Below, piece after piece: positions 8,975 to 18,672 of a stretch of 55,549 bases of DNA (position 1 is its first letter; the number at the start of each line of letters is the position of its first letter). The position numbers were made by a program, and so were the translations under genes. The notes beneath the pieces are model-generated. The model worked only from the letters and a program-made list of their open reading frames with translations, had not been told where the DNA came from and ran no database searches. The DNA is from Syntrophales bacterium. GTDB lineage: Bacteria; Desulfobacterota; Syntrophia; Syntrophales; UBA4778. The DNA lies in the NCBI GenBank assembly GCA_028712885.1, contig JAQTPK010000014.1, positions 1-55,549 on the forward strand. The letters run 5' to 3'.

Positions 8975-11900
8975 ATGACGCACAAGCATGAACGCCGGCA
9001 CGCCCCTGTTCTCGATATCGCGCGAAGCGCACTCTTTCCCGCCCTGCTCTCTCTCGCTGCGCTGGTCCTTTCCGTTTCTCCGCTTCCCGCCCGGGCAAAC
9101 GACCTCGGCCGGCTCCTGGAAGAAGGCGAGCGGATCGATGCCCGGATCGACACCGTCGAGCGAGACAGGCACGAAGCGCTGATTACTTACTTCAGCGAGG
9201 CCGTGCAGAACATCGATCCGGAATACCGGGAGAAATTCGTCCGGAAGGCGCGCACCGAACTGCCGCGCGACCGGCGAGATTATCGCGCGGAGCTTGCGCG
9301 GAGGCAGGCGGCCCTCGACCGGAAACTCTCCGCGGCGGCGGGAGAATATCAGCCTCTCGTCAGGAATTTCGAAATCGGAGAAATCGAAGAGAAGAATCTG
9401 CTTGTCCTGAGAGACCGGAAAATCAAAGAAGCTCACCGCAAGATCAAGGACCGGAAAAAACGGCTGCAGGAAGTCTGCCGGATTCAGGACGCCTATGCCG
9501 CCAGGAGCAGGCAACTGGTCGCTCAATACCGCCAGCCCCTGATCGATAGACTGATCGCAGACGTCAACGCCGGCCTGCCGGAGGGGAAAAGAATCGGGCA
9601 AACGCTCGGGCAGGGCCTGTACAAAACGGATGCCGCCGGGAAGCGCATCCTGAACCCGGATCATCGGGGATGGACCGGTGATATCGATTTCGGCGGGTCC
9701 GAGGTCGCCGCCAAGAGACTGGAGCGCCTGCTGAAAGCCGTGGGGATGGCGCCCGAGAATCATCCGGGGTATCTCGACGCCAAGCGGCTGGAGATCACCG
9801 TCAACAAGACGGGCGCGGCGGATGTTCCGGGCGGCGAATTCCATGAAATGCAGGCCGGGGTCGACGCCCTTTCGAAGGAAACCTACGTGTCGTGCTCGAT
9901 GGGCTCCGAACAGGCCGGCAGGTCGTATGTCGAAGTAAACGACCACTACAAGAAGGCCTCGGGCGGCCTGCGGGAGCCTCCGGAGAAGCTCTTTCAACGC
10001 AGGGACAAACTGCAGGGGATGGCCAAGGGGGCTCTGAAGGCGGGGTTCGGGGGAAAACCCAAGCCTGGCGCTGCGCAGCCCGATGCCGGGGAACACGCCA
10101 AAAAGCTCGGGGCCGCGCTGAAAAGGGCCGGCTTCGACGGCACGGCCGAAGATTTCAAGCGGCAGCTTGAAATCATCAAGACCAGTCCCAAGGTCGCCGA
10201 CGTCATGTTCGACCGCAACGAGATGGCCGTCTTCCAGAAGGCTTGCCGGGAAACCCTGGAGCTTGCGCTCGACGAGGCGGGGCAACGGGCTCAGAAAGAA
10301 ATGCGCGCGCTGCAGGGAGAGATTTCCCGCACGGACAACGAGGCCGCCGGCCTGGAGAAAAAAGCCGCGGAGGCGAAAAGCCGCGGCGATGCGCGCGCCG
10401 CCGGGGAACTCGACCGCCGGGCGAAGGAGCGCAAATCGCGGGCGGCGGAGCTCCGGAAACAGGAGACAGACTCCCGGGTCAAGATGAAAGCCGCCGACGC
10501 GGCGCGCCGTAAAATCGTGACGGGCGAACCGATCCATGTCAAAGAGAAAATAACCCCTCTGGAAAGCGGCCGAAAGCCCGCCAAGGGGGCCCCGGGCTTG
10601 GTCGGAGCAAAGACCTATATGAAATTCATCGACCTCAAGGGGTGGACGGAGGACTTCATCAAGGGGGTCGACCAGGCGGTCGCGGAAGAGCGCGAAGGCG
10701 ACAGCAGCCTGAAAACCTGGGGCAAGTCGGTCGGCTATGTCCTGGCGGAATCCACGGGGATCCCCTCGATTTATGAATTATACCGGGCCGAAGTTGCGGA
10801 GGCGGATCGAAGGATCAAGGAGGAAATCGATCAGATCGATTTTTCCAGCCTGGATGAAAAGGCCAGGAATGAACTGATCAAACAGATTACGGTGGTGGAG
10901 ACGTTCACCGCGGCCTCCCGCATGGGCAAAAAGCTTGGAATGGGCATGGCCGAGGGACTGGCCACCGCCCCGGTCCAGGCGGGCGCCATGCTGGGTGAAC
11001 TGTATGCGAAGAAGGACCTGGAAGACTCGGAGGCCGCCTCGAAGGCCATGGGCGCCAGGCTAATCCAATACAATGCCCGGAAGATGAAGCGGCTTCAGGC
11101 GCTCATGGACGACATCCGCGTCAACGGGTTCGACGACGCCAAGGCGCTGGAAAGAGACACGCTGGTCCGGTATTTTTACGCTTTCAGAGAAAAGCATCAG
11201 GCAGACCGGGAGCTTTCGGTTTTCGCCGAGCGCTGGGTCCAGGCCATCGAGTCCCACCAAACCCCGGGCATCGGCGCCATTGCGGCGCAAAAACGGGGTC
11301 AGGCGATTTTCGACCCCAAAACCGGACGGCAGACCGTCCCGCTCAAGCCGGGGGATATCTGCGTCGTCCAGGCGGCCAGAACCGGACGCTGGGACAAGCA
11401 ACACGAAATCCAGTGGCTGGTGAACGGGGTGAGTTTCAGGACCGCGAAGGGCGACGACCCCCGGGCCGCCGAGCTTCGGTTCGACTCGACCGGCATGGAA
11501 CCGGGCGATTGCGCCGTGGCGGTGCGCATCATCGACGTCTCGGGCCGGACGCGGAAGATCCTCGCCCACCGGAGCGTGTACTTGACCCTGGGAGAGGACC
11601 TGCCCGTCATGGCGCCTTTCCGGGTCCGCTCCGCCCTCAAGGATTATGACGGCCCGCCGCTGCCGCCATCGGTCCAGAACGGAGATATCCTTGCCTTCCA
11701 GGCGGATCTGAAGCATCCGGACGGGGAGGCTCAGCCGGCGCAACTCGTCTGGCAGGTGTACGACCAGGCCGGCAAACCCATCCAGGAACTCGGGAAGCAG
11801 GAGCAGATCCTGGCGGCGGGCGAAACCAGAAACCATCGCTTCAAGATCCGGCTGGACGACCTGGGCGAAGGTGGCTATGCGGTCCGGCTGACCCACTTTT

Positions 11901-13591
11901 TCACCGCGCGGCCCGACGGGAAAACGCAGGCCGAGGCCCGCTTCCGGGTCTCCCAGCCGGTCCGGATCGAGCGGGTCCTCGTGACGGACGACCCCGGCGA
12001 CCAGACCCACAAGCCCGTTCTGTCGCCCGATCAGGCGCCCCTCCTCTACGCCCACTACAGGCTGAGCCCGGGCGTGAAGAAGGCAAACATCATGCTCACG
12101 GCGAAAGACGCAGACGGCCGCGTGATCGAAACCGTTGCCGTGGAGCGTCCGCGCCCCGGCGAGACACCCCCTTACCGGGTAGGGCTGGCCGTACCGAACG
12201 CGAAAGTTCCCATCGGCGCGGAGATCATCTTCGAGGCCGAGATCACCGCCGGCGGCGGCAAGCGGCACGCCGCCCGGACCGCCTTCAGGAAGGAGGCCTA
12301 CCGGCTGGTCCTGAATGTTCCCGAAACCCTGAGATCGGGCGAAAGCAAACCCTTCTCCATCACCGTTCCGAAAAGCTTCCGGGGTCCCTTTACGGTCGAT
12401 GTGCGCGCCACCGGGCGCGGCTTGAGCGCCGGCCATGCGCCGGGCAATTTGTCCGGAACCGTGGGTGGCATCGCCGCCGGGACGGCGGAGATCGGCAATC
12501 TTACGGTGAGCGTTACGGATGCGGACGGGAAGAAGGCCTCCGCTCAGGCCAGGGTGGAAATACAACCCGCGGGAAAAGTATTTTCGATACCGACTCCGCC
12601 TGCGCAAAAGTTTTCTCCCCCTCCCGTTGCGCCGCAATTGCCCCCCTCTACCCCGGGGCCCATATCCCCTTCGCATTCGGGAATCGAGAGCGCTTCTTCT
12701 TCCCAACAGAAGCCAATGCCCGAACCACAGGTGAAGGCGCACCAGAAGAAGAGCGAACCCCAAACCGTCTATTGGGTTGTCAACACGTCGACCTGGAGCA
12801 GACACAGCCAGGCGACAACCATGCGCGCCCAGGTCACAACCGGAAATCAGCCGCCCGTCACCGGCTTCTCCCAGCCGGTCTCCGGCGCGGCCGGTCACTA
12901 CCATGTCGTCGTGAAGGCGTACGGCACTTTGGATCCGCGCGAGGCGCAGCAGATCGCAAACGGCATCAACCAGGGAAAATACCGTGATGTATTTCCAAGA
13001 ACCCGCCATGATGTGTCGGGGCATATCGGCAAGGGATTGGAGGGGTCGCCGCTGGTGAACTACGGTCCCGGCGTCAAGGCCCTGGCCGGGCCGGCGCAGG
13101 CAGCCCGGGCGACGGCGGAAAGCGCCGGGAAGAAATCGTCTGCTTTCCGCAACGAGGCCGCCAGGCGCCTCAATGCACTTGCCGCCGGCCTCGAGGCGGG
13201 GGTCAGAAAGATGGCGGGAGACATCAGCGTTCTGCAGTATTCCATCGACAATTCCAAAAAAGCGCTCGCCCAAGATCTGGCCGAATTGAAGCGAATCGCC
13301 GCGCCGCTGGGCGCCAAGGCGCGGACCATGACGAAAGAGCAGTTCATGGCCAGGCACGGCGCCGAGTTCCGGCAGGCCGCTCAAATGGAATCAAGATACA
13401 ACGAAAAAACCAAGGCGCACAACCGCCTGGTCGAAAAGCGCAACGGCTTGATCAAAAGGCAAAAGGAAATTGCGGCGCTGTATGACGCCGTTTCCGCCGC
13501 ATGGCGCAAGGGGGACGTTGAAAGATGCATTGAAATCGCAAACGGTTCGCCCTTGGCGAAAGAATTCGGCTACAAGCCGCTATCTAAATGA
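8975..13591 (+). CDS. Giant exported coiled-coil and beta-domain protein, unknown function
   Basis: A 1538-residue protein with a signal peptide (about residues 15-40, ending near ARAND) that I do not recognise as any named family. Layers that can be seen: charged helical and coiled-coil segments (about 45-180), a compact region with GWTGDIDFGGSE and conserved-looking Gly/Asp residues (about 225-320), a long Ala/Lys/Glu coiled coil (about 430-530), and a helical region (about 540-770). Then come several beta-rich, Ig-like segments with Asp/Gly turns (about 780-1190), a Pro/Ser linker (about 1195-1255), a small domain with repeated Trp/Tyr, and a C-terminal coiled coil (about 1370-1510). It looks like an extended periplasmic or surface fibre or scaffold. 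It follows the TPR gene by one base and precedes the MORN/WG gene by 13. Confidence 0.75.
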   Translation: MTHKHERRHAPVLDIARSALFPALLSLAALVLSVSPLPARANDLGRLLEEGERIDARIDTVERDRHEALITYFSEAVQNIDPEYREKFVRKARTELPRDRRDYRAELARRQAALDRKLSAAAGEYQPLVRNFEIGEIEEKNLLVLRDRKIKEAHRKIKDRKKRLQEVCRIQDAYAARSRQLVAQYRQPLIDRLIADVNAGLPEGKRIGQTLGQGLYKTDAAGKRILNPDHRGWTGDIDFGGSEVAAKRLERLLKAVGMAPENHPGYLDAKRLEITVNKTGAADVPGGEFHEMQAGVDALSKETYVSCSMGSEQAGRSYVEVNDHYKKASGGLREPPEKLFQRRDKLQGMAKGALKAGFGGKPKPGAAQPDAGEHAKKLGAALKRAGFDGTAEDFKRQLEIIKTSPKVADVMFDRNEMAVFQKACRETLELALDEAGQRAQKEMRALQGEISRTDNEAAGLEKKAAEAKSRGDARAAGELDRRAKERKSRAAELRKQETDSRVKMKAADAARRKIVTGEPIHVKEKITPLESGRKPAKGAPGLVGAKTYMKFIDLKGWTEDFIKGVDQAVAEEREGDSSLKTWGKSVGYVLAESTGIPSIYELYRAEVAEADRRIKEEIDQIDFSSLDEKARNELIKQITVVETFTAASRMGKKLGMGMAEGLATAPVQAGAMLGELYAKKDLEDSEAASKAMGARLIQYNARKMKRLQALMDDIRVNGFDDAKALERDTLVRYFYAFREKHQADRELSVFAERWVQAIESHQTPGIGAIAAQKRGQAIFDPKTGRQTVPLKPGDICVVQAARTGRWDKQHEIQWLVNGVSFRTAKGDDPRAAELRFDSTGMEPGDCAVAVRIIDVSGRTRKILAHRSVYLTLGEDLPVMAPFRVRSALKDYDGPPLPPSVQNGDILAFQADLKHPDGEAQPAQLVWQVYDQAGKPIQELGKQEQILAAGETRNHRFKIRLDDLGEGGYAVRLTHFFTARPDGKTQAEARFRVSQPVRIERVLVTDDPGDQTHKPVLSPDQAPLLYAHYRLSPGVKKANIMLTAKDADGRVIETVAVERPRPGETPPYRVGLAVPNAKVPIGAEIIFEAEITAGGGKRHAARTAFRKEAYRLVLNVPETLRSGESKPFSITVPKSFRGPFTVDVRATGRGLSAGHAPGNLSGTVGGIAAGTAEIGNLTVSVTDADGKKASAQARVEIQPAGKVFSIPTPPAQKFSPPPVAPQLPPSTPGPISPSHSGIESASSSQQKPMPEPQVKAHQKKSEPQTVYWVVNTSTWSRHSQATTMRAQVTTGNQPPVTGFSQPVSGAAGHYHVVVKAYGTLDPREAQQIANGINQGKYRDVFPRTRHDVSGHIGKGLEGSPLVNYGPGVKALAGPAQAARATAESAGKKSSAFRNEAARRLNALAAGLEAGVRKMAGDISVLQYSIDNSKKALAQDLAELKRIAAPLGAKARTMTKEQFMARHGAEFRQAAQMESRYNEKTKAHNRLVEKRNGLIKRQKEIAALYDAVSAAWRKGDVERCIEIANGSPLAKEFGYKPLSK

Positions 13592-13604
13592 ATTGGGGGT
13601 GTCC

Positions 13605-16004
13605 ATGAGAAATCTGAGATCATCGGCGGCGATCGCCGTCATCATGATTCTGGCCTGTGCAGGATTGGCGGCAGGCGCGGTCGCGGATAGCGGAATTGTC
13701 GACCAGAACGGATGCAAGCATACAGGCGCGCCGAAGCCGGGCATCACCGTAACCTGGTCGGGCGGCTGCGTCAACGGCTCCGCCGAAGGCAGCGGCACCC
13801 AGGTCTGGTTCAAGAACGGGGTTGAAACATCGCGCTATGTCGGACCGATGCGGGCGGGCGCCCGGCACGGCAAGGGCATCTACACCTGGAAAAGCGGGGA
13901 CCGCTACGAAGGGGATTTTGCCGATAACAAAAGAACGGGCAAGGGCGTTTACACCTGGCCGAGCGGAAGCCGCCACGAAGGGGACTTTGTCGACGGCAAG
14001 CGGACCGGGATGGGGGTTTATGTGACCAAGGCCGGCTTGCGCAAGGAAGGGGAATTCCTGGACGGGGCCTATGTCCCGGACCTCGACATCAAATTTCACA
14101 GGTCGGTGTCCGGCAAAGCCATGACGAAGAAGAGTTACAGGAAGGACTCCGTCAAATACGGCATGGTGAACAATAAACTGGAATTTCTCGCACCGCCGGT
14201 CTTTAAAGATTTGAGTCCCTATATTGAAGATCGCGCTCGGGCGCTTTTCAAAGAAAAGTGGGGATTTCTGGGTGTGAAGGGCGACTATGCCGTTCCGCCT
14301 TCTTTCGATTACGCAGGCCACTTTTCGGAGGGGCTGGCGAGCGTCTGTGTCGGCGACCGCTGGGGCTATATCGACCGGCAAGGCAATTGGATCATCCGGC
14401 CTGAATTCGAATACGGAGCAGGTTTTTCTGAAGGCATGGCGGTGGTGCGCAAAGGCCGGAAATTCGGATTTATAAAAAAAGACGGAACATACGCCGTGGA
14501 GCCGCGATTCCAGGATGCAACCGCTTTTTCCGAAGGACTGGCCGCCGTGAAGATGGGGGGCAAGTGGGGGTTCATCGATCCATCGGGAAAAATGATCATC
14601 AAGCCTGACCTCGTGAGCAAACCAGGTAGATTCAAAGCGGGGGTGGCGATTGTCCCTGTTAGACGGGGCAAGAATGTGATTGACAAAACCGGCAAAATAA
14701 TCATCGACAGCCAGAGGGATAAAAATTGGGAGTGCACTGTCCGTCAAATAACAAATGAAGAGTTTTCTGCTGATGGGCTTGCTCGGTTCATCCAATACAA
14801 AGACCCTGCAACCGGACGAAAATATAACAATTCGGAACTGATCTATGGCTGTTTTACTCCTAAGGGGGAAGTTGTTGACTGCGGCGGCGATAATAGAGGC
14901 CGTACGAGCTTCTCCGGATTTCTTCCGTTAAAGGTGATCAAAGAGGGGAGAAAGTACTTTCTGGCGGATGAAACGGGCAAAAAGACCCTGGATCTCTCAA
15001 GCCTGGAGCAGAAGATCCCGTGGGCGGCAGGCGTGAGGACAATACCTGAATTCGAATATCTCGGGGGCGGCGTTGTTCATTATTATGAAGCGAGGAAAGA
15101 CAAGAACGCAGTTTTTGTGGACGGGAAGTGGATTGCCCCCGCCCCCTCGCTGAAGCATCGGATGTCCCCTTTATCCTTCGTCGAGAAGTGTCGCCATGCC
15201 GTGGTCTTCAAAACAGAAGAAGATGGCAGGTGCACTATTTACAAAAGCGACGGCAAATGGGCAAGAGTGCCCGTCGAAGAGCTTGTTCCCAACTTGGCGG
15301 AACGTCTGAAATATTATGAATCCTTCGAATCGGCCAAGGCAGCGCCGGCGTCGCCTGGCGCCGCGAAGGATCCCCAAGCCGCCGCCTCGGCCGACCGGCC
15401 GGGAAGCTGGGACTGGAAGTACGCCTACGGCCGCCCCGGAGATAAAGGCGCCGGGCAGTACATTGTGAAAACCGAGAACGCGGAGGTCTTCTTTGAAGAC
15501 CCCGTCTATTACTGGAAACCCGGGACGGGGGGCGTCAAGCAGGGGGCAAAGCCGGGCGTGATCGTTTACCGGTTCCGCTGGGATAAAACGGCGGCCGCGG
15601 CCAGGCTTTTCATCAATCTGCCCACCTTTCACTGGGCATACAGCAGGGGGCATAACAAGTTGTACGGATCCAGAGACGGCGCCGCCTGGGTCGAACTGAT
15701 GGACGTCCCGCCGCCCGCATTCGGAAAGGCCAGTTCCGGTGTTTTCGACCGGAATCTTCCGGATCGGCTGCTGGGGGGCAAAGAGCTGTGGCTCAAGGTG
15801 GAGCTGGACGCCTTCGGCCCCGGGGTCGGACGGGGGCGGGTGTTTGCCAATACCGCGCAGGCCAACCGCTTTCAGAAAGGCTCGAATGCAGAGACATTCA
15901 GACTGGAGGTCCGTTTTGCCCCGAAAACGGACGCTCAGCCGCCCGCGGCCGCGGCGCCTCAGGAACGGAAGGTTCCCGCGCCCAAGGGACGGGTGCTGGA
16001 TTGA
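13605..16004 (+). CDS. Exported MORN- and WG-repeat protein with C-terminal beta-sandwich-like domain
   Basis: A 799-residue protein. A signal peptide (residues 1-28, ending in AGAVADS) is followed by about four MORN repeats (residues 70-155; GKGIYTW, YEGDF, GKGVYTW, HEGDF, KEGEF). About five WG repeats follow (residues 185-390; KWGFLG, RWGYIDRQG, KFGFIKKDG, KWGFIDPSG with SEGLA spacers). After an Ala/Pro linker near 610-640 comes a Trp- and Tyr-rich C-terminal domain (about 640-780) that could be a carbohydrate-binding-like beta-sandwich. MORN and WG modules are beta repeats that usually serve in binding. The start at 13605 follows GGGGGT and gives the signal peptide; upstream in-frame codons run into the previous gene. 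It lies in the middle of the exported-protein operon. Confidence 0.85.
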   Translation: MRNLRSSAAIAVIMILACAGLAAGAVADSGIVDQNGCKHTGAPKPGITVTWSGGCVNGSAEGSGTQVWFKNGVETSRYVGPMRAGARHGKGIYTWKSGDRYEGDFADNKRTGKGVYTWPSGSRHEGDFVDGKRTGMGVYVTKAGLRKEGEFLDGAYVPDLDIKFHRSVSGKAMTKKSYRKDSVKYGMVNNKLEFLAPPVFKDLSPYIEDRARALFKEKWGFLGVKGDYAVPPSFDYAGHFSEGLASVCVGDRWGYIDRQGNWIIRPEFEYGAGFSEGMAVVRKGRKFGFIKKDGTYAVEPRFQDATAFSEGLAAVKMGGKWGFIDPSGKMIIKPDLVSKPGRFKAGVAIVPVRRGKNVIDKTGKIIIDSQRDKNWECTVRQITNEEFSADGLARFIQYKDPATGRKYNNSELIYGCFTPKGEVVDCGGDNRGRTSFSGFLPLKVIKEGRKYFLADETGKKTLDLSSLEQKIPWAAGVRTIPEFEYLGGGVVHYYEARKDKNAVFVDGKWIAPAPSLKHRMSPLSFVEKCRHAVVFKTEEDGRCTIYKSDGKWARVPVEELVPNLAERLKYYESFESAKAAPASPGAAKDPQAAASADRPGSWDWKYAYGRPGDKGAGQYIVKTENAEVFFEDPVYYWKPGTGGVKQGAKPGVIVYRFRWDKTAAAARLFINLPTFHWAYSRGHNKLYGSRDGAAWVELMDVPPPAFGKASSGVFDRNLPDRLLGGKELWLKVELDAFGPGVGRGRVFANTAQANRFQKGSNAETFRLEVRFAPKTDAQPPAAAAPQERKVPAPKGRVLD

Positions 16005-16012
16005 GGAGGAAC

Positions 16013-16639
16013 ATGATGGAAAAAAGAAAGGCAACAAGAGCGTTGATGCCGCTGACCATCGTCCTCAGCGCGCTTGTTCTGATATCCTGCGCCTCGGCGC
16101 CGCCGCCGATCATTGTCAAGAGTGAGGGCCCTTACGCGATCGGCGACCGGGGCCCCGCGGGCGGCTGGATCATCTACGACAAGGGGGACGATTCCCAAGG
16201 CTGGAGATACCTGGAAGCCGCGCCCGAGGATCAGACGCCGGCGAGCTGGCGCCATCAGGGCCTGGTTAAATGGGGCTGCCACGGGACATCCATACCGGAA
16301 GCCCGCCGCGCCGCCGTCGGCGCCGGCATGAAAAATACCAAGGCCATATTGAAGGAATGCGATGAACCGGACACCGCCGCGCGGAAGTGCGCCGAATATC
16401 GCGGCGGCGGGAAGAGCGACTGGTTTTTGCCGTCCCTGGACGAACTGAACCTGATCTATACGCATCTGTTCAAACAGGGACTCGGGGGCCTCCGTCTCGG
16501 CGAGTACTGGAGTTCCTCCGAAACCGGCAACGGCCGCTACGCCTGGAACATCAATTTCAGCAACGGCAAACAGCTCTACTGCAATAAGTACCCCGCTTAT
16601 CGCGTTCGCGCCGTCCGGGCCTTCATGGAGAAAAAGTAA
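16013..16639 (+). CDS. DUF1566-domain lipoprotein
   Basis: A 208-residue lipoprotein. The signal sequence ends in LVLISCAS, giving a lipidated Cys near residue 26. The rest is a DUF1566 (Lcl C-terminal-like) fold: GPAGGWIIYDKGDDSQGWRY early, then SDWFLPSLDELNLIY, YWSSSE, AWNINFSNG and a final RVRAVRAF. The domain is common in surface lipoproteins of Deltaproteobacteria and Leptospira and its role is unknown; the fold is related to C-type-lectin-like or formylglycine-enzyme-like cores. Translation starts at 16013 behind GAGGAGG, eight bases after the MORN/WG stop, so the genes are probably in one operon. Confidence 0.85.
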   Translation: MMEKRKATRALMPLTIVLSALVLISCASAPPPIIVKSEGPYAIGDRGPAGGWIIYDKGDDSQGWRYLEAAPEDQTPASWRHQGLVKWGCHGTSIPEARRAAVGAGMKNTKAILKECDEPDTAARKCAEYRGGGKSDWFLPSLDELNLIYTHLFKQGLGGLRLGEYWSSSETGNGRYAWNINFSNGKQLYCNKYPAYRVRAVRAFMEKK

Positions 16640-16683
16640 AAACAACAGGCGGCGATCAAGCCATCGAGACGAGGACAGGGGAT

Positions 16684-17709
16684 ATGAAATTTATTATCCG
16701 GCGAATCCTGATGGTCTCCCTGATGCTGTGGCTGCCCGCGGCAGGAGCGCTCGCGGCGCAGGACGCGCCGGTTCCGGGTCCCTATGAGATCCAGCGCCGC
16801 ATCGCCGCAAAGAGCGGTTTCGATGTCGCCGCGCTGTGGCGCAATCTGGGGATTTCCTCCGAGCTGGAAACCGTTTATTCGCGGGTCGGCATCGTCCCGG
16901 ACGAGCCCGCGGTCTTCGACCATTGCGAAGATTGTGAGGCCGAGGTCCGGACCCTGCGGTGGCGGGGGTGCCCTGCCGGCACAGTCGCTTTGAGAATCCG
17001 CGATCGACGCGGTTTCTGCCGGTTTCTCTTCTTCAGGACGGTCCTGACCGGGAAGGCACCGGGCCGTTCGCCGTGGCGCTTCATCGGACACGCCGATCAT
17101 GATTTTTCCCGAGAGGATCCGCCGGACTGCCGGACGGAGACACTGGGGGGACGGCGGTACGTCGTCATGACCGCGCAGGGCGCCTCCGGCACGGGCGTTT
17201 CCCTGGCGTACGAGCGCCGGTACGAGATCGCCTCCGACCGCGTCAGGGAGGTTCTGAGCCTGCCCGCGAAAGGTCACGAGTGCGCCGATGCCTCCTCGCT
17301 CTGCCGCCGGTTCGCAGCGCGCGTCGTCGAGGCGGACCGGGGCGGCAACCGCATCCGGGTCGATTTCAGCGTCGAATACCTCGGCGACCGCTTTCTCCTG
17401 GACGGCAGGACCTTCGAGGAATTTCCTCTGTTCACGCTGCGGCGGCGTGCGGTTTACGTCCGGGAGGGACCGCTGCGGGACTATGTTCTGTCTCCCCTGG
17501 AATCGGAGATCACCTCCGAGGAAGTCCGGCGGGTCCACGGCATCGGGGACCTCGCCTGCGGGGATTTCATCCGCCTCCATCACGGCGATCTCGAGCGGTT
17601 TGCCGCCGAAGCGGGCTCCGACGAAAAGGCCTGGCTGAAGCGCTACCTGTCCGGCTGCGAACCCACTCCTGAGCGGGAGCGGCTGCTCGGGTTCTTCGCG
17701 AGGCAATAG
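16684..17709 (+). CDS. Exported Cys-rich protein of unknown function
   Basis: A 341-residue protein with a clear signal peptide (residues 1-26, ending ALAAQDA). No known family is recognised. The mature part contains about ten Cys residues, several as close pairs (HCEDCE, ECADASSLC), which suggests disulfide bonds and an oxidising, periplasmic location. The central part is beta-rich with many Arg. The C-terminal 70 residues look helical (SEEVRRVHGIGDLACGDF). It lies 44 bases after the DUF1566 lipoprotein and 8 bases before the ankyrin gene. Confidence 0.7.
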   Translation: MKFIIRRILMVSLMLWLPAAGALAAQDAPVPGPYEIQRRIAAKSGFDVAALWRNLGISSELETVYSRVGIVPDEPAVFDHCEDCEAEVRTLRWRGCPAGTVALRIRDRRGFCRFLFFRTVLTGKAPGRSPWRFIGHADHDFSREDPPDCRTETLGGRRYVVMTAQGASGTGVSLAYERRYEIASDRVREVLSLPAKGHECADASSLCRRFAARVVEADRGGNRIRVDFSVEYLGDRFLLDGRTFEEFPLFTLRRRAVYVREGPLRDYVLSPLESEITSEEVRRVHGIGDLACGDFIRLHHGDLERFAAEAGSDEKAWLKRYLSGCEPTPERERLLGFFARQ

Positions 17710-17717
17710 AGGTCGCC

Positions 17718-18662
17718 ATGTCGCGGAAAATCCAAGCATGGTTTCCGGCCGTTTCCCTCGCTGCCGCCGGCCTGATGGCCCTTCTGGCAACAGCCGCCTG
17801 CGCGTTCGGCGACCGCGATCAACGAATGATCACGGCGGCCGGGCTGGGAGACGCCGCCCGTGTCGAGAGTCTGCTCAAGCGGGGCGCCGACGTCAATGCG
17901 CGCGAAACCGGCGGACAGCTCACCTTCATGCGCTATACCGCCCTGATGCGGGCGGCGGGCAAGGGGCATACGGCTGCGGTCCGGGTCCTTCTCGCCCGTG
18001 GAGCGGACATCCATGCCGGAGACTCCGAAGGGCGCACCGCATTGATGATGGCGGCGCAGGGGGGCCACCAGGCGATTGCCGAAATGCTCGTCGGCGCCGG
18101 CGCAAATATTCATGCCCGATCCAGGCAGGACGACACGGCCCTGATTGCGGCGGCCCGCGGCGGGCACGAAGGAACGATCCGGTGGCTCCTGAAAAGGCGC
18201 GCGGCGGTGAACGCGGCCAATGACTTGGGCGAAACCGCCCTCATGGCGGCGGCGCTGAGGGGCCATGCCCGCGCCGTTGAGGCCCTGCTGGGCGGCGGGG
18301 CCCGCACGGAAATGATCGACGAAATGGGCAACACGGCTCTGATCCTGGCGAGCACAGGGGTGTTGTACGAGGGAGGCGGATCGGCGGAGACTGTCGGGGT
18401 GCTCCTGGAGCACGGCGCGGATGTGAACCGGAGCAACGACGAGGGAGTCACTCCCCTGATCGGGGCGGCCGCCCGCGGCAACATTGAAGTAGTGCGCGTC
18501 CTGCTTGCGGCCGGCGCGGACCGCGAGGCCCGGATCTTTTTCGGCCGGGACAGGGGCGAGACCGCCCTGTCCCTGGCCATCCGCAACAAACACACTGAAA
18601 CGGCGCGGATCCTGCAAACCCCGCCCCCGAAGGCGGACAGCCGGGGGCGGCTGAAGAAGTGA
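17718..18662 (+). CDS. Exported ankyrin-repeat protein
   Basis: A 314-residue protein with an N-terminal signal peptide (residues 1-34, ending near CAFGDRD) and about seven ankyrin repeats from residue 38 to 300. Typical repeat cores are AARVESLLKRGADVNARE, TALMRAAGKGHTAAVRVLLA, TALIAAARGGHEGTIRWLL and TPLIGAAARGNIEVVRVLLA. Exported bacterial ankyrin proteins usually bind a partner protein; some protect catalases or act as antitoxins. No toxin is visible next to it. Its position between two exported unknown proteins suggests a shared periplasmic complex. Start and spacing (8 bases after the previous stop) fit an operon. Confidence 0.88.
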   Translation: MSRKIQAWFPAVSLAAAGLMALLATAACAFGDRDQRMITAAGLGDAARVESLLKRGADVNARETGGQLTFMRYTALMRAAGKGHTAAVRVLLARGADIHAGDSEGRTALMMAAQGGHQAIAEMLVGAGANIHARSRQDDTALIAAARGGHEGTIRWLLKRRAAVNAANDLGETALMAAALRGHARAVEALLGGGARTEMIDEMGNTALILASTGVLYEGGGSAETVGVLLEHGADVNRSNDEGVTPLIGAAARGNIEVVRVLLAAGADREARIFFGRDRGETALSLAIRNKHTETARILQTPPPKADSRGRLKK

Positions 18663-18672
18663 GAAAGGGAAA

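Noticed and set aside
11060-13384. Minus-strand open frame of 774 codons opposite the giant exported protein
   Set aside because: No start signal or domain, Arg/Gly/Pro-rich composition typical of a shadow frame. The plus-strand gene has a signal peptide and operon spacing.
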